This document shows, in pieces, positions 8,425 through 17,348 of a DNA stretch of 22,120 nucleotides. Position 1 is the first letter of the stretch; every line of letters starts with the position of its first letter. The translations under genes were made by a program, and so were the position numbers. The DNA lies in the NCBI GenBank assembly GCA_937896665.1, contig CALBNS010000003.1:1-22120 (forward strand), in the 5' to 3' direction. Under the pieces are notes generated by a model. The model searched no databases and was not told the DNA's origin. It saw only the letters and a list, made by a program, of their open reading frames with translations. The stretch comes from an uncultured Clostridia bacterium (GTDB taxonomy: Bacteria; Bacillota; Clostridia; Lachnospirales; Lachnospiraceae).

Positions 8425-9810
8425 CTAAATAGGATTAATTTTCTTCTTTATAATATCAACCGTGTTATTAAGTGCATCATCCTTCTTAAGATCTTTCGTA
8501 ATCTTATCAATACCATAAATTATAGTAGAGTGATCACGTCCACCAAGTGTAATACCAATTGATTTTAATGGAGTATCGGTCATAGTATGGCACAGATACA
8601 TAGCAATTTGTCTTGGAACTACAATGCTGGAATTACGTTTTCCACTCTTTAGATCATCGATTGTGATAGAAAAGTGTTCTGCAACTACCTCAAGTATAAG
8701 TTCCGGTGTAACTTGTCTGTTTTTATTAGGTGAAACAATATCTTTCAAAGCTTCAGCAGCAAGAGCAATATTGATTTTCGACTTTTTTAATTTGTGTAAT
8801 GCAATTAGTTTAGTCAGAGAACCTTCCAGCTCACGAATGTTAGATGTTACATTTGTTGCAATATACTGCATTACTTCATCTGGTATTGCATAACGCTCTA
8901 ATCCGTCTAATTCTTCTCTTTTTCGAAGAATTGCCATTCTTGTCTCATAATCAGGCGAAGAAATATCTGCAATTAGTCCCATTTCAAAACGGGTTCTTAA
9001 TCTTTCTTCCAAGGTTTCGATATCCTTCGGAGGCTTATCACTCGAAATAACAATATGTTTACCTGATGCATGTAAATGATTAAAGGTATGGAAGAATTCT
9101 TCTTGTGTACTTTCTTTACCAATAAGGAATTGAACATCATCAATCAATAAAACGTCAATATTTCTATATTTTTCACGAAAGGCTGTCATAGCTAATTCAT
9201 TGCCTCCGCTTATTTTACCACTTTTTAATGCCTCAATTAATTCATTGGTAAATGCTTCACTTGTAATATATAGAACTTTTTTAGATGGATCTTTTTCTAA
9301 AATAAAATGTCCGATTGAGTGCATTAAGTGAGTCTTACCAAGTCCTACACCCCCATAAAGAAAAAGCGGATTATAAATCTCTCCTGGTGATTCAGCTACA
9401 GCTAAAGATGCAGCGTGAGCAAAGTTGTTATTTCCACCCACTACAAATGTGTCAAACGTATATTTTTCATTTAAATTAGCTTGTTCAAATACACTCTTAT
9501 GATTTCTTGATTTTTTTGAAGCTTCTTCCTGGGATTTTACTTCCATATTTTTAAAATCTTCCATCGCAACAAATTGTACTTCATATTCTTTTCCAATTGT
9601 CTCTGCAATACATACCTGAAAAGGAAGAAGATATTTCTGGGTAATATAGTCAACACTTGCTTTTAAAGGTACGATAATATAAACTGTGTCGTCAGACACT
9701 TCATAAACTTTTAATGGTTCAATCCATGTTCTGAAAGAAACATCAGAGAGTCCATGTTCAATTTTTAATTTATGGATAATTTCATCCCATTTTTCCGTCA
9801 CAATATTCAT
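8425..9810 (-). CDS. dnaA: Chromosomal replication initiator DnaA
   Basis: DnaA is the AAA+ initiator that binds DnaA boxes and melts the origin. The 461-aa protein has domain I (about 1-80, starting with WDEIIHKLKIEHGLSD) and a short linker. The AAA+ core has Walker A GGVGLGKTH (153-161) and Walker B LLIDDVQFL (221-229). The C-terminal DNA-binding helix-turn-helix carries the signature GGRDHSTIIYGIDKI (near 430). AGGAG lies 9 nt before the ATG; an ATG 5 nt earlier hits a stop at once. DnaA boxes on both sides suggest the usual autoregulation. Its promoter was not resolved. Confidence 0.98.
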   Translation of the reverse strand: MNIVTEKWDEIIHKLKIEHGLSDVSFRTWIEPLKVYEVSDDTVYIIVPLKASVDYITQKYLLPFQVCIAETIGKEYEVQFVAMEDFKNMEVKSQEEASKKSRNHKSVFEQANLNEKYTFDTFVVGGNNNFAHAASLAVAESPGEIYNPLFLYGGVGLGKTHLMHSIGHFILEKDPSKKVLYITSEAFTNELIEALKSGKISGGNELAMTAFREKYRNIDVLLIDDVQFLIGKESTQEEFFHTFNHLHASGKHIVISSDKPPKDIETLEERLRTRFEMGLIADISSPDYETRMAILRKREELDGLERYAIPDEVMQYIATNVTSNIRELEGSLTKLIALHKLKKSKINIALAAEALKDIVSPNKNRQVTPELILEVVAEHFSITIDDLKSGKRNSSIVVPRQIAMYLCHTMTDTPLKSIGITLGGRDHSTIIYGIDKITKDLKKDDALNNTVDIIKKKINPI

Positions 9811-9914
9811 TCCATATAACTCCTAATCTATACATTCTGATATCTATATCTAATAACGACAATATCTCCACTATATTTTACATCAAAATAAAAATATTCG
9901 CAATGGCTAATAAA

Positions 9915-10043
9915 TGTGGAAAACTTTTTCAACAGCAAAAATTCAGTAAAAAAGGGAAAAAATAGAACTAAAAAATAGAAATCCACAAGTTTTCCACATA
10001 TAATCCAAAAATTATCAACAAAATGTGGAAAACTTGTGGAAAA
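9915..10043. other. oriC second DnaA-box cluster (dnaA-rpmH gap)
   Basis: In the 360-bp gap between dnaA and rpmH, boxes are TGTGGAAAA (9915-9923), TTTTCAACA (9926-9934), AAATCCACA (9979-9987, weak), TTTTCCACA (9990-9998), TTATCAACA (10012-10020), TGTGGAAAA (10024-10032) and TGTGGAAAA (10035-10043). With the dnaA-dnaN cluster this makes a bipartite origin, as in B. subtilis. No DnaA-trio is seen here, so unwinding is more likely on the dnaN side. The rest of the gap (9811-9914) is AT-rich with nothing else I can name. Confidence 0.88.
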
Positions 10044-10070
10044 CTTTCTGTATAAAATCCTTAGTTTTTC

Positions 10071-10099
10071 TTGACGTAAAAGATTTTTTTGACTATAAT
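10071..10099 (+). promoter_or_regulatory. rpmH promoter
   Basis: -35 TTGACG (10071-10076), 17-bp spacer, -10 TATAAT (10094-10099). The start should be near 10106, leaving about 65 nt of leader before rpmH. The promoter is 28 bp from the last DnaA box, so DnaA binding could affect it; that is inference. Confidence 0.9.
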
Positions 10100-10170
10100 A
10101 AGAAACGGTGTTTAGTAAAAAATGCTTATATTAATCATATATAGGTTTATAATCAAGGAGGTGGATATCA

Positions 10171-10305
10171 ATGAAAATGACATTCCAACCAAAAAAGAGA
10201 TCTAGATCTAAAGTTCATGGATTTAGAGCAAGAATGAGTACAGCTGGTGGAAGAAAAGTTTTAGCAGCTAGAAGAGCAAAAGGAAGAAAACAGTTATCAG
10301 CGTAG
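10171..10305 (+). CDS. rpmH: 50S ribosomal protein L34
   Basis: The gene encodes 44 aa: it begins MKMTFQPKKRSRSKVHGFRA and ends in KGRKQLSA. This is the whole of L34, a short, very basic protein of the large ribosomal subunit that contacts 23S rRNA. AAGGAGGTGG lies just upstream at 10155-10164, a very strong ribosome site. It is first in the rpmH-rnpA-yidD-yidC-khpB cluster next to the origin. Confidence 0.98.
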   Translation: MKMTFQPKKRSRSKVHGFRARMSTAGGRKVLAARRAKGRKQLSA

Positions 10306-10330
10306 GCCGCATATATGTGGCCTTTTCTTC
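10305..10330 (+). terminator. rpmH-rnpA intergenic hairpin, likely partial terminator
   Basis: A GGCCGCATA half pairs with TATGTGGCC (10305-10322), with one G-U wobble and essentially no loop unless inner pairs open. TTTTCTTCT follows. It begins in the rpmH stop codon. It probably reduces read-through, so L34 exceeds the RNase P protein. Confidence 0.6.
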
Positions 10331-10353
10331 TATAAAAAAATGGAGATTATAGG

Positions 10354-10692
10354 ATGAAATTTTCTGAATCATTGAAAAAAAATAAAGATTTTCAAATTGT
10401 ATATAGAAAAGGAAAATCTTATGCAAACAAGTATTTGGTGATGTACATATATCCTAATGATACATGTAATAACCATTTAGGGATTTCAGTAAGTAAGAAA
10501 GTTGGAAATAGTGTTATAAGACATAGACTGACGAGATTAATCAGAGAGAGTTATAGACTACAAGAAGAAAAATTCCAACATGGATTAGACATTGTGGTGA
10601 TTGCAAGATCAGGTGCAAAAGATAAAACATATAAAGAGATTGAAGATGCACTAATCCATTTAGGAAAACTTCATAATGTTATAGATATTTAA
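10354..10692 (+). CDS. rnpA: Ribonuclease P protein component
   Basis: RnpA is the small basic protein that joins the RNase P RNA to trim the 5' leader from precursor tRNAs. The 112-aa length is normal. It starts MKFSESLKKNKDFQIVYRKG and has the family signature KVGNSVIRHRLTRLIRE (about 49-65), the RNA-binding helix. GGAG is 8 nt before the ATG. It is co-transcribed after rpmH, past the intergenic hairpin. Confidence 0.97.
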   Translation: MKFSESLKKNKDFQIVYRKGKSYANKYLVMYIYPNDTCNNHLGISVSKKVGNSVIRHRLTRLIRESYRLQEEKFQHGLDIVVIARSGAKDKTYKEIEDALIHLGKLHNVIDI

Positions 10693-10707
10693 ATGGAGAT
10701 GTAAAAA

Positions 10708-10920
10708 TTGAAAAAAATATTTATAGGACTAATTATGTTTTATAGAAAATATTTATCCGGGCTTAAGACAACCCCTACCTGTAAGTATATACCAACTTGT
10801 TCTGAGTATGGTATAGAAGCAATAAAAAAATATGGTGTTTTAAAAGGAGGGGTACTTACAGTGTGGAGAATTTTACGTTGTAATCCTTTTTCTAAGGGTG
10901 GGTACGATCCGGTACCATAA
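10708..10920 (+). CDS. yidD: Membrane protein insertion efficiency factor YidD
   Basis: This 70-aa protein has the family core with TTPTCKYIPTCSEYGIEA, then RILRCNPFSKGGYDPVP at the C-terminus. The conserved cysteines (in PTCKY, PTCSEY and RCNP) and the GGYDPVP end are intact. YidD has been linked to YidC-dependent membrane insertion; it is likely peripheral to the inner face of the membrane. The start is TTG at 10708, supported by GGAG at 10695-10698, 9 nt upstream, and by the conserved N-terminus. It lies between rnpA and yidC, the usual order. Confidence 0.94.
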   Translation: MKKIFIGLIMFYRKYLSGLKTTPTCKYIPTCSEYGIEAIKKYGVLKGGVLTVWRILRCNPFSKGGYDPVP

Positions 10921-10948
10921 TTTAAAATATACGTTGGAGGAAAAGAGT

Positions 10949-12187
10949 ATGGGAATTTTGTTAACACAAAGGGATGGATTCATTATTGGAAACATTGCCA
11001 AATTGTTCGGATTTATTATGAACGGAATTTTTGAAGTCTTAAATTCTATCGGAATTCAGAATATTGGTATATGTATTATCATATTTACCTTGATTGTTTA
11101 TATATTAATGTTTCCATTGACAGTTAGACAGCAAAAATCTTCGAGAATGATGTCTGTTATGAATCCTGAACTTCAGAAGATTCAGAAAAAGTATGAGAAT
11201 AAAAGAGATCAGGCATCTATGTTAAAGATGCAAGAAGAAACAAAACTTGTTTATGAAAAATACGGAACATCACCGACAGGAGGATGTCTTGGTTCGTTAA
11301 TTCAACTGCCATTCCTATTTGCTTTGTGGCCGGTAGTTCAGAATATTCCGGCATATGTAAATGGTGTCAAAGAAGCTTATATGCCATTAGTAAAAGGAAT
11401 TATGGAAACAGATGGTTTTCAAAAGATTATGGAAACTATTGGTAAAGCAAGTCCTATTTTAATTAATCCTGATAAATTTGATTATTCAAAGACAAATACA
11501 TTAGTTGATGTCTTATATAAATTTCAGTCTGGTACATGGGACACATTGGCAGAAAAATTTCCTCATTTGGAAGATTTAGTATACTCTACACAAGAGAATA
11601 TGTCACATTATAATAATTTTCTTGGTATTAATATTGCTGAAACACCTTGGTCTATGTTTAAAACAGCATTAGGTACTGCTTCAGTTTTAATGTTTGTAAT
11701 AGCAATAATAATCCCAGCATTAGCCGGTATTACACAATGGTTAAATTTTAAGATTTTACAGAAAAGTACACATAATTCTAGTGATAACCAGATGGTAAAC
11801 CAGATGAATAGTATGATGACAATGATGCCGTTAGTCTCTGTATTTATGTGTTTTACAATGCCTTCGGGTCTTGGTATTTACTGGATAACCAGTGCCGTTG
11901 TAAGAACTATTCAGCAGGTTATTGTTAATAAACAGCTTGATAAAAAACCTCTTGATGAATTAATCAAGGAAAATATGGAAAAAGCTGCAAAAAAACGTGA
12001 AAAAAAAGGTGCGGTAGCAGCAAGTACAATCAATGATCTGGCACAAAGAAATACAAAGAATATTGATAAGCCGGAGAGAAAAGTGACAAGTAGCAATAAT
12101 ATGGATTCTTACAGACAAAACGCGAAACCAGGAAGTTTAGCATCAAAGGCTAATATGGTTCGTGATTTTAACAAAGATAATAAGTAA
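10949..12187 (+). CDS. yidC: Membrane protein insertase YidC/OxaA
   Basis: YidC inserts proteins into the cytoplasmic membrane, alone or with SecYEG. The protein is 412 aa from the ATG at 10949, which has GGAGG at 10936-10940; an upstream in-frame GTG at 10898 overlaps yidD and lacks support. Hydrophobic segments fall near residues 39-59, 113-133, 235-265 and 285-320. R60, after the first one (FPLTVRQQKSSRM), matches the conserved groove arginine. No lipobox cysteine is seen near the N-terminus, unlike many bacilli; this is common in Clostridia. The C-terminal tail from about 325 is rich in Lys and may touch ribosomes. Confidence 0.95.
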   Translation: MGILLTQRDGFIIGNIAKLFGFIMNGIFEVLNSIGIQNIGICIIIFTLIVYILMFPLTVRQQKSSRMMSVMNPELQKIQKKYENKRDQASMLKMQEETKLVYEKYGTSPTGGCLGSLIQLPFLFALWPVVQNIPAYVNGVKEAYMPLVKGIMETDGFQKIMETIGKASPILINPDKFDYSKTNTLVDVLYKFQSGTWDTLAEKFPHLEDLVYSTQENMSHYNNFLGINIAETPWSMFKTALGTASVLMFVIAIIIPALAGITQWLNFKILQKSTHNSSDNQMVNQMNSMMTMMPLVSVFMCFTMPSGLGIYWITSAVVRTIQQVIVNKQLDKKPLDELIKENMEKAAKKREKKGAVAASTINDLAQRNTKNIDKPERKVTSSNNMDSYRQNAKPGSLASKANMVRDFNKDNK

Positions 12188-12239
12188 AGCCATGTTTATT
12201 GTCCGAAAAATTGGGCAGAAACATAAAGGAGTGTTTAAG

Positions 12240-13064
12240 ATGAACGAAATTACAGTATCAGCAAAAACGGTAAATGATGCAATTACAGAAGCAAGTATTC
12301 AATTAGGATCTGCAAGTACAGAGATTGAATATGAAGTGATTACAGAGGGAAAAGCGGGATTTTTAGGAATTGGTGCAAAACAGGCGGTAATTAAAGCTTG
12401 GAAAAAGGTTGAAAAAGTAGAAGAGAAAGTAAAACCTGAGAAAAAAGAAATTCAAAAAAAAGAAGCTATTAAGAAGGATGTTGTAAAGAAGGAAACAACT
12501 AAAAAAACACAGAAAGAGGAAAACAAGGAAGTTAAGTCTACTGTGGATGTAGTAACAGAAAAAGAAATTAAAGAAACAAAAAAAGATGAGAAGATTGTTG
12601 AAGTAACAGATGCTACAAAAGCTGCTTGTGAAAAATTTGTATTAGATGTTTTAAAAACAATGGGTATGGAAGTAGTAATCACTTCTACAATTGAAGAAGA
12701 TGGTGTTTTATGTATTAATATGGAAGGTGAAAACATGGGTCTTCTAATTGGAAAACGTGGACAAACATTAGATTCCCTTCAGTATTTAACAAACCGAATT
12801 GCTAATAAAATGCAGGATGGTTATGTAAGAGTAAAATTAGATACAGAAAATTATCGTCAAAGAAGAAAAGAAACATTGGAAAATCTTGCAAAAAATATTG
12901 CTCATAAAGTTAAAAGAACAAAAAGACCAGTTTCTTTGGAACCAATGAATCCATATGAAAGAAGAATTATCCATTCGGCGCTTCAAGGCGACAGATATGT
13001 ATCTACACATAGTGAGGGTGATGAACCCTACAGACGTGTCGTAGTAACATTAAACAGAAAATAA
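12240..13064 (+). CDS. khpB: KH/R3H RNA-binding protein KhpB (Jag)
   Basis: KhpB/Jag binds RNA, usually with KhpA, and affects cell division or elongation in Gram-positive cocci. The protein is 274 aa. An N-terminal Jag domain (3-55) includes EGKAGFLGIGAKQAVIKAWKK. A long Lys/Glu-rich linker of low complexity follows (56-125). The KH domain has the GxxG loop GKRG at 171-174. The R3H domain carries ERRIIH (R242, H245). The start is the ATG at 12240 with GGAG at 12228-12231; an earlier in-frame start inside yidC has no ribosome site. A terminator follows the gene and closes the rpmH cluster. Confidence 0.94.
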   Translation: MNEITVSAKTVNDAITEASIQLGSASTEIEYEVITEGKAGFLGIGAKQAVIKAWKKVEKVEEKVKPEKKEIQKKEAIKKDVVKKETTKKTQKEENKEVKSTVDVVTEKEIKETKKDEKIVEVTDATKAACEKFVLDVLKTMGMEVVITSTIEEDGVLCINMEGENMGLLIGKRGQTLDSLQYLTNRIANKMQDGYVRVKLDTENYRQRRKETLENLAKNIAHKVKRTKRPVSLEPMNPYERRIIHSALQGDRYVSTHSEGDEPYRRVVVTLNRK

Positions 13065-13070
13065 AAAAAT

Positions 13071-13105
13071 AAGCAGCACTTCAGATTGAATGTGCTGCTT
13101 TTCTT
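13071..13105 (+). terminator. Terminator after khpB
   Basis: AAGCAGCAC (13071-13079) pairs with GTGCTGCTT (13092-13100), with a further TTCA/TGAA pairing inside after a one-base bulge. TTCTT follows. It ends the rpmH-khpB unit. Confidence 0.88.
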
Positions 13106-13114
13106 ATGTATAAT
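13086..13114 (+). promoter_or_regulatory. mnmE promoter overlapping the khpB terminator
   Basis: -35 TTGAAT (13086-13091) lies in the terminator loop region, 17-bp spacer, -10 TATAAT (13109-13114). Start near 13121, about 42 nt before mnmE. The -10 is perfect and the -35 matches 4 of 6. Confidence 0.7.
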
Positions 13115-13162
13115 AACTATTTAGAATAAGATATTCTTGTGTTGAAAATTAGGAGGAAAAAC

Positions 13163-14536
13163 ATGAGAACAGATACAATTGCAGCTATTGCTACCGCTAT
13201 GACTAATTCAGGTATTGGAATTGTGAGAATAAGTGGAATGCAGTCACTTGAAATTATAGAAAAGATTTATAAGGGAAAAAAAGAAAAAGATTTTAAAAAT
13301 GTCAATACACATACAATCCATTATGGATATATTGTCGACTGTGAAGAGACAATTGATGAAGTACTTGTTATGGTTATGAAAGGACCTCATAGTTTTACAG
13401 GAGAAGATACAGTTGAAATTAACTGTCATGGTGGAGTTTATGTTCTAAAGAGAGTTCTAGAGACAGTAATCAAGCATGGTGCAAGACCTGCTGAACCTGG
13501 TGAATTCACAAAACGCGCTTTTTTAAATGGAAAGATGGATTTATCACAGGCAGAGGCAGTAATTGATATAATAGGTTCAAAAAATGAATATGCTCTAAAA
13601 AGCTCCGTCAGTCAGCTAAAAGGAAATATTCAGAAAAAAATTAAAGAAATAAGAGAGGAGATTATCTATCATACTGCATTTATTGAGACAGCTTTAGATG
13701 ATCCTGAACATATAAATGTAGATGGATATGGGGAAAAACTGAAGGTAACTGTGGATAACTTATTGGAAGAATTGGATAAGTTGTTAAAAAGTTCGGATAA
13801 CGGACGAATTATAAAAGAAGGAATCAAAACTGTTATTGTAGGAAAGCCCAATGCAGGTAAGTCTTCTTTGTTAAATGTTTTAGTTGGGGAAGATCGTGCT
13901 ATTGTAACAGATATTGAAGGAACAACACGTGATGTTCTGGAAGAATATATTCAGTTGCAGGGAATCAGTCTGAATATAATGGATACAGCCGGGATCCGTG
14001 ATACGGAGGATGTTGTAGAAAAAATAGGTGTAGATAAAGCAAAATCACATGCGAACGAAGCAGATTTGATTATTTATGTTGTCGATTCTTCAAGAGAATT
14101 AGATGATAATGATTTTGAAATTATCGAAATGATTCGTGACAAAAAGGCAGTTATTTTATTAAATAAATCAGATCTTGCTACTGTTGTAACAAAAGATATG
14201 GTAAAATCTATTATTGAAAAACCAATACTAGCAATTTCTGCAAAAGAGGAAAGTGGAATACACGAATTGGAAGAAACTTTAAAAAATATGTTCTTTCATG
14301 GTGAAATTTCATTTAATGATGAAGTCTATATTACAAATATCCGTCATAAGACAGCAATAAGAGATGCTTACGACAGTTTGACAAAAGTAAATATGAGTAT
14401 AGAAAATAATATGCCGGAGGACTTCTATTCAATTGATTTGTTAGATGCATATGAATTACTTGGAAGTATTACCGGAGAAACGATAGGAGAAGATTTGGTA
14501 AATGAAATATTCAGCAAATTCTGTATGGGTAAATAA
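13163..14536 (+). CDS. mnmE: tRNA modification GTPase MnmE (TrmE)
   Basis: MnmE with MnmG places the (carboxymethyl)aminomethyl group on wobble uridine 34 of certain tRNAs. The 457-aa protein has an N-terminal formyl-folate-binding domain (1-120) and a helical domain. Its inserted G domain has GKPNAGKS at 227-234, DTAG at 274-277 and NKSD at 334-337. The C-terminus is the required CMGK (454-457, family CxGK), whose cysteine is key for modification. I chose the ATG at 13163 because AGGAGG is 7-8 nt upstream; an in-frame start 24 nt earlier lacks one. mnmG overlaps its end by 35 bp, so the two are coupled. Confidence 0.97.
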   Translation: MRTDTIAAIATAMTNSGIGIVRISGMQSLEIIEKIYKGKKEKDFKNVNTHTIHYGYIVDCEETIDEVLVMVMKGPHSFTGEDTVEINCHGGVYVLKRVLETVIKHGARPAEPGEFTKRAFLNGKMDLSQAEAVIDIIGSKNEYALKSSVSQLKGNIQKKIKEIREEIIYHTAFIETALDDPEHINVDGYGEKLKVTVDNLLEELDKLLKSSDNGRIIKEGIKTVIVGKPNAGKSSLLNVLVGEDRAIVTDIEGTTRDVLEEYIQLQGISLNIMDTAGIRDTEDVVEKIGVDKAKSHANEADLIIYVVDSSRELDDNDFEIIEMIRDKKAVILLNKSDLATVVTKDMVKSIIEKPILAISAKEESGIHELEETLKNMFFHGEISFNDEVYITNIRHKTAIRDAYDSLTKVNMSIENNMPEDFYSIDLLDAYELLGSITGETIGEDLVNEIFSKFCMGK

Positions 14537-16445
14537 AGATGGATATGATGTGGCAGTTATTGGGGCCGGACATGCCGGCTGTGAAGCTGCACTAGCAAGT
14601 GCACGACTTGGATTAAAGACTATCGTCTTTACAGTTAGTGTAGACAGTATTGCTCTTATGCCTTGTAATCCGAATATTGGAGGTAGTTCAAAGGGGCATT
14701 TGGTTCGTGAATTGGATGCACTTGGCGGTGAGATGGGAAAAGTTATTGACCGGACTTTTATTCAGTCAAAAATGCTGAATAAGTCGAAAGGTCCTGCTGT
14801 TCATTCACTTCGTGCACAGGCAGATAAAGCAAATTATACAAGGACCATGCGAAAAGTATTAGAAAATCAAGAAAATTTAGAAGTAAAACAGGCAGAAGTC
14901 ACAGATATTATTGCAGAGGAAGGCAAGATTGTAGGAGTACAGACCTATTCAGGTGCAATTTATAAGTGTAAAGCAGTAATTCTCTGTACAGGAACATATT
15001 TAAAGGCAAGATGTATTTATGGTGAAATTAGTAATGCGACTGGTCCGAATGGTCTTCAAGCTGCTAATTATCTGACAGAATCCTTAAAAAATCTTGGAAT
15101 TGAAATGTATCGTTTTAAGACAGGTACCCCAGCAAGAATTGACAAACGCTCTATTGATTTTTCAAAAATGGAAGAACAATATGGAGATGAAAAAGTTGTA
15201 CCATTTTCATTTACAACGAACCCTGAAGATGTTCAGATTGATCAGGCTTCTTGCTGGTTGACGTATACAAATGAGAAAACACATGAGATTATCCGTGAAA
15301 ATTTGGAACGTTCACCTTTGTTCTCAGGTATGATAGAAGGGACTGGACCGCGTTATTGCCCTTCTATTGAAGATAAAGTGGTAAAATTTGCAGATAAGAA
15401 CAAGCATCAGGTATTTATTGAGCCAGAAGGGTTAGATACGAATGAAATGTATATTGGTGGTATGTCAAGTTCTCTTCCGGAAGATGTACAATATGCAATG
15501 TATCGTAGTGTAGTCGGTCTTGAAAATGCCAAAATTGTTCGAAATGCATATGCGATTGAATACGATTGCATTGATGCAAGACAGCTTTATCCTACTTTGG
15601 AATTTAAGAAAATTGAAGGATTATACAGTGGTGGACAATTTAATGGAAGTTCTGGTTATGAAGAAGCTGCAGCGCAGGGGTTGATTGCAGGTATTAATGC
15701 TGCCTTAAAAATATTAGGAAGAGAGCAGATTATAATTGATCGTTCCGAAGGATATATCGGTGTTTTAATTGATGATTTGGTTACAAAAGAAAGTCATGAA
15801 CCATATCGCATGATGACTTCACGTGCAGAATATCGTCTTCTGCTTCGCCAGGATAATGCTGACCAGAGATTAACAAAAATTGGTCATGATATTGGCCTTA
15901 TTTCGGATGAAAGATATCAGTATCTTTTAGATAAAATAGATATTATTACAACTGAGATAGAACGACTAGAACATACAAATATTGGAGCAAATAAAGAGGT
16001 ACAGGAAATATTGGTAAAATATGGAAGTACACCTTTAAATTCTGGTACGACATTGGCAGAATTAATTCGTAGACCGGAATTATCTTATGAAGTATTGGAA
16101 TCTATTGATAAAAACCGAGAGATTATTAAGAAGTGTGCAGAAAAATCTATAGATAATGTGGATAAATTGGTTGAAGAAGTTATTGAACAGATAAATATAA
16201 ACATTAAATATGATGGTTATATTAAAAGGCAACAAAAACAGGTAGAACAATTTAAAAAATTAGAAACAAAACGAATCCCGGATGATATTGATTATGATGC
16301 AATAAAAAGTCTTCGTATAGAGGCAGTCCAGAAATTAAAACAATATCGCCCTATTTCTATTGGACAGGCATCCCGTATTTCAGGAGTTTCTCCTGCCGAT
16401 ATTTCGGTATTATTAGTATATATGGAACAATACGCACATAGATAA
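14502..16445 (+). CDS. mnmG: tRNA uridine 5-carboxymethylaminomethyl modification enzyme MnmG (GidA)
   Basis: MnmG is the FAD-dependent partner of MnmE. The 647-aa protein has the FAD dinucleotide motif VAVIGAGHAGCEAA (17-30), then CNPNIGGSSKGHLVRE and MLNKSKGPAVHSLRAQADK. The conserved EYDCIDARQLYPTLE and GLYSGGQFNGSSGYEEAAAQG lie in the C-terminal half. The start ATG at 14502 is inside the mnmE end, with GGAGA 11 nt upstream; no later ATG in frame precedes the FAD motif. It is slightly longer than typical (about 625 aa), from the N-terminal extension. Confidence 0.96.
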   Translation: MKYSANSVWVNKDGYDVAVIGAGHAGCEAALASARLGLKTIVFTVSVDSIALMPCNPNIGGSSKGHLVRELDALGGEMGKVIDRTFIQSKMLNKSKGPAVHSLRAQADKANYTRTMRKVLENQENLEVKQAEVTDIIAEEGKIVGVQTYSGAIYKCKAVILCTGTYLKARCIYGEISNATGPNGLQAANYLTESLKNLGIEMYRFKTGTPARIDKRSIDFSKMEEQYGDEKVVPFSFTTNPEDVQIDQASCWLTYTNEKTHEIIRENLERSPLFSGMIEGTGPRYCPSIEDKVVKFADKNKHQVFIEPEGLDTNEMYIGGMSSSLPEDVQYAMYRSVVGLENAKIVRNAYAIEYDCIDARQLYPTLEFKKIEGLYSGGQFNGSSGYEEAAAQGLIAGINAALKILGREQIIIDRSEGYIGVLIDDLVTKESHEPYRMMTSRAEYRLLLRQDNADQRLTKIGHDIGLISDERYQYLLDKIDIITTEIERLEHTNIGANKEVQEILVKYGSTPLNSGTTLAELIRRPELSYEVLESIDKNREIIKKCAEKSIDNVDKLVEEVIEQININIKYDGYIKRQQKQVEQFKKLETKRIPDDIDYDAIKSLRIEAVQKLKQYRPISIGQASRISGVSPADISVLLVYMEQYAHR

Positions 16446-16480
16446 TCAATGTTACAAATACAAATTGGAAGGAAATCATT

Positions 16481-17194
16481 ATGAGTCAAATTTTTGAAAA
16501 TAAATTGAATGCACTTGGTATCAGTTTGACTGAAAACCAGAAGCAACAATTTGATAAATTCTATGAACTTCTTGTTGAATGGAATAAGGTTATGAATTTA
16601 ACGGGAATTACAGAATATGAAGAAGTAAACGAAAAGCATTTTCTTGATAGTTTGTCAATTGTAAAATTTTTGGACTTAAATAATGTTAAAACTGTGATTG
16701 ATATAGGAACAGGTGCAGGTTTTCCAGGAATTCCATTAAAAATTGCTTTTCCTCACTTAGAGGTAGTATTACTTGATTCCTTAAATAAAAGGATAAATTT
16801 CTTAAACGCTGTAATTGATGAACTCGGATTGACTGATATTGAGACAATTCATGGAAGAGCTGAGGATTTTGCAAAACAGACAGAATACAGAGAGCAGTTT
16901 GATCTTTGTGTATCAAGGGCTGTGGCAAATTTATCCACACTCTCAGAGTATTGTATTCCATATATCAACAAAGGTGGTATGTTTGTACCATATAAGTCAG
17001 GAGAAATTGATGAGGAAGTACAGCACGCAAAAAAAGCAATCCATATACTAGGTGGAAAATTGGAAAATGTAATAAAATTTCATTTACCAGGTACAGAAAT
17101 TGGTCGTTCTTTTGTTAAAATAAAAAAAGTACAGAATACATCAAAAAAATATCCACGGAAAGCCGGACTACCGGCAAAAGAACCAATAAGTTAA
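16481..17194 (+). CDS. rsmG: 16S rRNA (guanine527-N7)-methyltransferase RsmG (GidB)
   Basis: RsmG methylates G527 in the 530 loop of 16S rRNA, using S-adenosylmethionine; loss gives low-level streptomycin resistance in several bacteria. The 237-aa protein has the SAM motif VIDIGTGAGFPGIPLKI (72-88), LLDSLNKRINFLN, and SRAVANLSTLSEYC. A GGAAGGA ribosome site precedes the ATG. It is the third gene of the mnmE-mnmG-rsmG group. No noc gene follows, unlike in bacilli; parS sites come directly after. Confidence 0.97.
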   Translation: MSQIFENKLNALGISLTENQKQQFDKFYELLVEWNKVMNLTGITEYEEVNEKHFLDSLSIVKFLDLNNVKTVIDIGTGAGFPGIPLKIAFPHLEVVLLDSLNKRINFLNAVIDELGLTDIETIHGRAEDFAKQTEYREQFDLCVSRAVANLSTLSEYCIPYINKGGMFVPYKSGEIDEEVQHAKKAIHILGGKLENVIKFHLPGTEIGRSFVKIKKVQNTSKKYPRKAGLPAKEPIS

Positions 17195-17203
17195 TTAAAA
17201 AAA

Positions 17204-17219
17204 TGTTTCACGTGAAACA
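17204..17219. promoter_or_regulatory. parS site 1
   Basis: A perfect 16-bp palindrome, TGTTTCACGTGAAACA, identical to the consensus ParB/Spo0J binding site; the palindrome extends by A and T on either side. It lies 10 bp past the rsmG stop, about 400 bp ahead of parA. Confidence 0.97.
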
Positions 17220-17329
17220 TTATATAAAAACTACAGCATTATGCTGCAGTGACTTTGCTTAAAAACTCAATAAGTATGTAATTTCTGTATTAACTAATGT
17301 CTGAAATGTAAGAATTATAAAAAAATAAA

Positions 17330-17345
17330 TGTTTCACGTGAAACA
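17330..17345. promoter_or_regulatory. parS site 2
   Basis: A second perfect TGTTTCACGTGAAACA, 126 bp from the first. It ends 3 bp before the -35 of a promoter-like site, so ParB bound here could affect transcription. Between the two sites (17220-17329) there is only AT-rich DNA and an imperfect hairpin, CTACAGCA with TGCTGCAG (17231-17249), with no T-run. Confidence 0.97.
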
Positions 17346-17348
17346 CTG

